DNA from: Candidatus Thorarchaeota archaeon MP11T_1
Lineage (GTDB): Archaea > Asgardarchaeota > Thorarchaeia > Thorarchaeales > Thorarchaeaceae
Direction of reading: 5' to 3'
DNA length: 16,751 nucleotides
NCBI GenBank assembly: GCA_002825515.1
Contig: PJET01000136.1
Coordinates: 1 to 16,751 of the forward strand
The translations under genes were made by a program, and so were the position numbers. A model generated the notes under the pieces. That model was not told where the DNA came from and ran no database searches. It saw nothing but the letters and a program-made list of their open reading frames with translations. Each line of letters opens with the position of its first letter. Position 1 is the first letter of the stretch. Of this stretch, positions 14,470 to 16,751 are shown piece after piece.

Positions 14470-16401
14470 ATGGGGCATATTAGAAGACTCATGGGCTATT
14501 CTCTGAGACGAAAGGCTCTGTTCTTTGGGTTCCTTATTTCAGCAGCAATTGGTACTATGTTCAATCTTCTAACCCCACTCGTAATGGTCGAAATAGTTGA
14601 TGGTGTACTCCTTGGAGAACAACTCCATTTGCTTTTTCCATATACGATTCTGTATATTGGTCTTGGTCTTCTTTATGCAATCTTTGACATGATTGGGCGT
14701 TATGGAGCTGCAATATCTTCGCAATGGGTAATCTACACCTTGCGCGAAGAACTCTATGAAAGTCTAATGGAGAAAGACTTGGCTTTTTACGACGAGAATG
14801 AAACAGGTCAGCTTCTCGCTCGTGTAACGACTGATGTCAGCACAATGAGAGAGTTTCTCTTTTGGGGCTATCGTGTGATATTCATTGGGACTGTGCAGCT
14901 TATCGGCACATACTTTGTGATGTGGAGTGTCAACTCGGACCTAACATTCTACATGCTGTTTTTATTACCAGTGATGGCCATTTTCATCTATTCGTTTGCT
15001 CGAAAGGTAAGACCAGTATTTTATGCCGCACGAAAACAGTATGGAGTCCTCAGCTCAGTACTTGCAGAGAATGTGGTTGGACATAAGGTCGTTAGAACAT
15101 TTGCCTCAGAGGAGAGAGAAGCAAAAAAGGTAGAAAAGGAGAATCGAGGTTTCCTTGACCTAAGGGTTGAAGCTAGTAGACTTCAATCATTCTTCCAGCC
15201 AATGTTACCAGCACTATTTGGACTTGCTATAGGGGGGCTGATATACATTGGAGGATCTGCGATTCTAAATGATACACTGACGCTTGGTGAGTTTGTCGGG
15301 TTTGTCACCCTAGTTGGAATGCTACTGCTCCCTGCACGATTCCTCAGTTGGGGAGTAGGAATGTATCAACGTGCCGCAGCTGCGGGAGACCGTACCTTCT
15401 ATATCCTAGATGCAATCGAGGAAGTGATGGATCCAGAGGATCCTGTTGACGCCTCTAGCTTTGCTGGAGCGGTTGATTTTGATAATGTGTATTTCAGCTA
15501 TGGCGGGGAGAAGCACATCCTGCGGGACATTTCACTTCATGTGAAACCGGGTCAAGTGGTTGCATTACTTGGGGGGACTGGTTCTGGTAAGACTAGTCTT
15601 GTTAATCTAATTCCAAGATTCTATGATGTAGATTATGATAATACGGTCAGGTATAACGAGAAGGTCTACCGTGTTGACGAGAGGGGATGCGTTACTATTG
15701 AGGGGTCAGAATTCAGAGTGGATAATGGTCATATTGAGATAAATGGAGAGAGAATTAATGTTGAAGCTCCAGGTACGCTCTGCATCGACGGCGTGGATAT
15801 TCGGCTCTATGCACTTAATGATCTGCGAAAACAAATCGGTATTGTACATCAGGACCCATTTCTATTCTCAGCTACTATAAGAAACAACATAGCATTTGCT
15901 CGGCCAGATGCCTCTATTCAGGAGGTAGAGGAAGCTGCGAAAGCAGCCATGATCCACGATTTTATTGTCACCCTTGAAAATGGATATGACTCTGAGGTGG
16001 GTGAGCGTGGTGTAACACTCAGTGGTGGACAAAAACAAAGGATTGCGATTGCCAGAGCCCTACTTGCAGACCCACGTATTCTGATACTTGATGATTCTAC
16101 TAGCTCAGTTGATGCGAGAACAGAGATGCTAATTCAGCAGGCATTAGAGAATTTAATGAAAGGACGCACCACCTTCATAATCACTCATCGGTTGAGTACA
16201 GTCAGAAATGCAGATCTAATTGTAATGATGGAGCGAGGGCAAATCGTTGAAATTGGTACTCATGAAGGATTGATTGCAGAGAGGGGACTCTATTACAATA
16301 TTCACCAGACTTTGACGGAAATGGAACTGGTTACCAGCATCAAATCTGACACCATCTCAACATCTACAATAAAAAGTCAAGGAGGAGATATCAGTGAGTA
16401 G
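14470..16401 (+). CDS. ABC exporter half-transporter, degenerate-site subunit with NBD insertion
   Basis: The 643-residue protein fuses six membrane helices (about 10-300) to an ATPase domain, the MsbA/MdlB layout of exporters for lipids, drugs or peptides. Motifs: Walker A GGTGSGKT (368-375), Q-loop Q461, signature LSGGQ (517-521), Walker B ILILDD with D541, and H573 in ITHRLS. The catalytic Glu after Walker B is D542, as in the degenerate half of TM287/288- and LmrCD-type heterodimers. Walker A to Q-loop is about 87 residues, roughly 45 more than usual, because of a beta-rich insert at about 388-435 (key residues KVYRVDERG and FRVDNGHIEING). ATG 14470 has GGAG upstream; a GTG at 14452 could start a 649-residue form. 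The next gene overlaps by 8 nt and is the probable partner. The substrate cannot be inferred. Confidence 0.88.
   Translation: MGHIRRLMGYSLRRKALFFGFLISAAIGTMFNLLTPLVMVEIVDGVLLGEQLHLLFPYTILYIGLGLLYAIFDMIGRYGAAISSQWVIYTLREELYESLMEKDLAFYDENETGQLLARVTTDVSTMREFLFWGYRVIFIGTVQLIGTYFVMWSVNSDLTFYMLFLLPVMAIFIYSFARKVRPVFYAARKQYGVLSSVLAENVVGHKVVRTFASEEREAKKVEKENRGFLDLRVEASRLQSFFQPMLPALFGLAIGGLIYIGGSAILNDTLTLGEFVGFVTLVGMLLLPARFLSWGVGMYQRAAAAGDRTFYILDAIEEVMDPEDPVDASSFAGAVDFDNVYFSYGGEKHILRDISLHVKPGQVVALLGGTGSGKTSLVNLIPRFYDVDYDNTVRYNEKVYRVDERGCVTIEGSEFRVDNGHIEINGERINVEAPGTLCIDGVDIRLYALNDLRKQIGIVHQDPFLFSATIRNNIAFARPDASIQEVEEAAKAAMIHDFIVTLENGYDSEVGERGVTLSGGQKQRIAIARALLADPRILILDDSTSSVDARTEMLIQQALENLMKGRTTFIITHRLSTVRNADLIVMMERGQIVEIGTHEGLIAERGLYYNIHQTLTEMELVTSIKSDTISTSTIKSQGGDISE
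15631..15774 (+). other. Extra segment inside the ABC ATPase domain
   Basis: These codons lie between LIPRFYD, just after Walker A, and GTLCIDGVDIR, where the canonical fold normally has only a short D-P-x-x-G turn. The frame stays open and codon use looks like the rest of the gene, so it is not an intron or intein. The segment alternates hydrophobic and polar residues and contains two similar pieces, KVYRVDERGCVTIEG and EFRVDNGHIEING, which suggests paired beta hairpins or a small duplication. Confidence 0.65.
16381..16385 (+). promoter_or_regulatory. Shine-Dalgarno deciding the GTG start of the second ABC gene
   Basis: GGAGG lies 8 nt before GTG at 16394, inside the last codons of the first ABC gene. 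It is the strongest ribosome site in the window and supports the GTG start and translational coupling of the two subunits. Confidence 0.65.
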
Positions 16402-16751
16402 CGCTCTAGATGGTGCTGACGACCCAGATGCAAGAACCTACGAGTACACCGACTCAGAGCTACTCACACGAATGGTCAAGTACCTGTTTGCATACAGGAA
16501 GTTGTTTGGCGCTGTGGTTGTACTGACTGCGGTTGGCATAGTGCTTGGTGTATGGACTCCTTTTGTTTTGCGACAGGCGATTGATGTTGACTTTGTAAAT
16601 GGAATTGTACAGTCGATTGTCTTGACTGCACTTCTCTATGTACTACTTCAAATCATTTCATGGATCACGAATTACGGAAGTGGTTATCTAATGGCACTAA
16701 TGGGGCAGAGAGCAATTTTTGACATTAGACAAGAGCTTTACAACCATGTTC
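16394..16751 (+). CDS. ABC exporter second subunit, 5' part (truncated by window end)
   Basis: The open frame starts with GTG at 16394, overlaps the first subunit's end by 8 nt and runs off the window. About 119 residues are visible: an acidic N-terminal tail (SSALDGADDPDARTYEYTD), then VKYLFAYRKLFGAVVVLTAV as the start of TM1 with its elbow helix, TPFVLRQAIDVDFVNG as the conserved first periplasmic turn, TM2, and an ending in GQRAIFDIRQELYNHV, which is the typical first coupling-helix region of MsbA-like exporters. By analogy with TM287/288-type pairs, this subunit should carry the canonical catalytic Glu after Walker B; that part lies outside the window. Together the two genes form a heterodimeric exporter operon. 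Confidence 0.85.
   Translation, partial: MSSALDGADDPDARTYEYTDSELLTRMVKYLFAYRKLFGAVVVLTAVGIVLGVWTPFVLRQAIDVDFVNGIVQSIVLTALLYVLLQIISWITNYGSGYLMALMGQRAIFDIRQELYNHV

Noticed and set aside
1..16751. Mobile element, defence island or RNA gene
   Set aside because: No transposase, integrase, inverted-repeat pair with target duplication, cas gene, restriction system, tRNA cloverleaf or rRNA segment was found by reading both strands. A covariance-model scan would settle small RNAs.

Overview
The window looks like a piece of an archaeal chromosome, most likely from an Asgard lineage (Thorarchaeota-like). This assignment is an inference and was not searched. The signs are: TATA-like boxes about 23-30 nt upstream of several start codons that lack a Shine-Dalgarno (leaderless style), GGTG- or GGAG-type ribosome sites on other genes, a FilR1-type winged-helix regulator, a TIGR04076 protein, large sequon-rich cell-surface proteins, and a giant membrane protein whose cytosolic end resembles the longin/Roadblock-like domains common in Asgard archaea. 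The DNA is moderately AT-rich. I see no rRNA, tRNA, CRISPR array, insertion sequence or phage gene. It reads as ordinary chromosome with compact, often convergent or divergent genes and no gap above about 215 bp.

Layout. Positions 1-48 are the 3' end of a membrane-protein gene, facing a minus-strand MscL-type channel (123-482) across a hairpin. An ICMT/PEMT-type membrane methyltransferase (586-1197) is followed closely by a giant surface protein (1246-5982). That protein has a signal peptide, a jelly-roll-like N-terminal domain, six tandem beta-sandwich repeats, one membrane helix and a cytosolic longin/Roadblock-like domain. A hairpin terminator separates it from a convergent TspO/MBR-related membrane protein (6034-6843, TTG start). 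Next come a FilR1-type regulator (7056-7820) and a convergent DinB-fold protein (7828-8331). On the minus strand lies a Tyr/Trp-rich cell-surface protein with two EF-hand-like calcium loops (8426-10210), preceded by a membrane-anchored winged-helix regulator (10381-10869).

The right third holds a small zinc-ribbon protein (10995-11372), a TIGR04076 protein (11374-11667), a CPA-type cation/proton antiporter (11709-13052), an endonuclease III (13186-13869), a divergent flavodoxin (13982-14398), and a two-gene ABC exporter operon (14470-16401 and 16394 to the window end). The first exporter subunit has Asp in place of the catalytic Glu and an extra stretch of about 45 residues in its nucleotide-binding domain. 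This fits the degenerate half of a heterodimeric exporter.

How the genes may work together. The clearest functional unit is the ABC pair, which is translationally coupled by an 8-nt overlap. The methyltransferase plus giant receptor-like protein, and the membrane-anchored regulator plus calcium-loop surface protein, are plausible envelope-sensing units, but this rests on adjacency only. The MscL channel and the antiporter point to osmotic and ion homeostasis. I found no defence or mobile system. The most unusual items are the receptor-like giant protein, the ABC domain insertion and the MscL helix placement.
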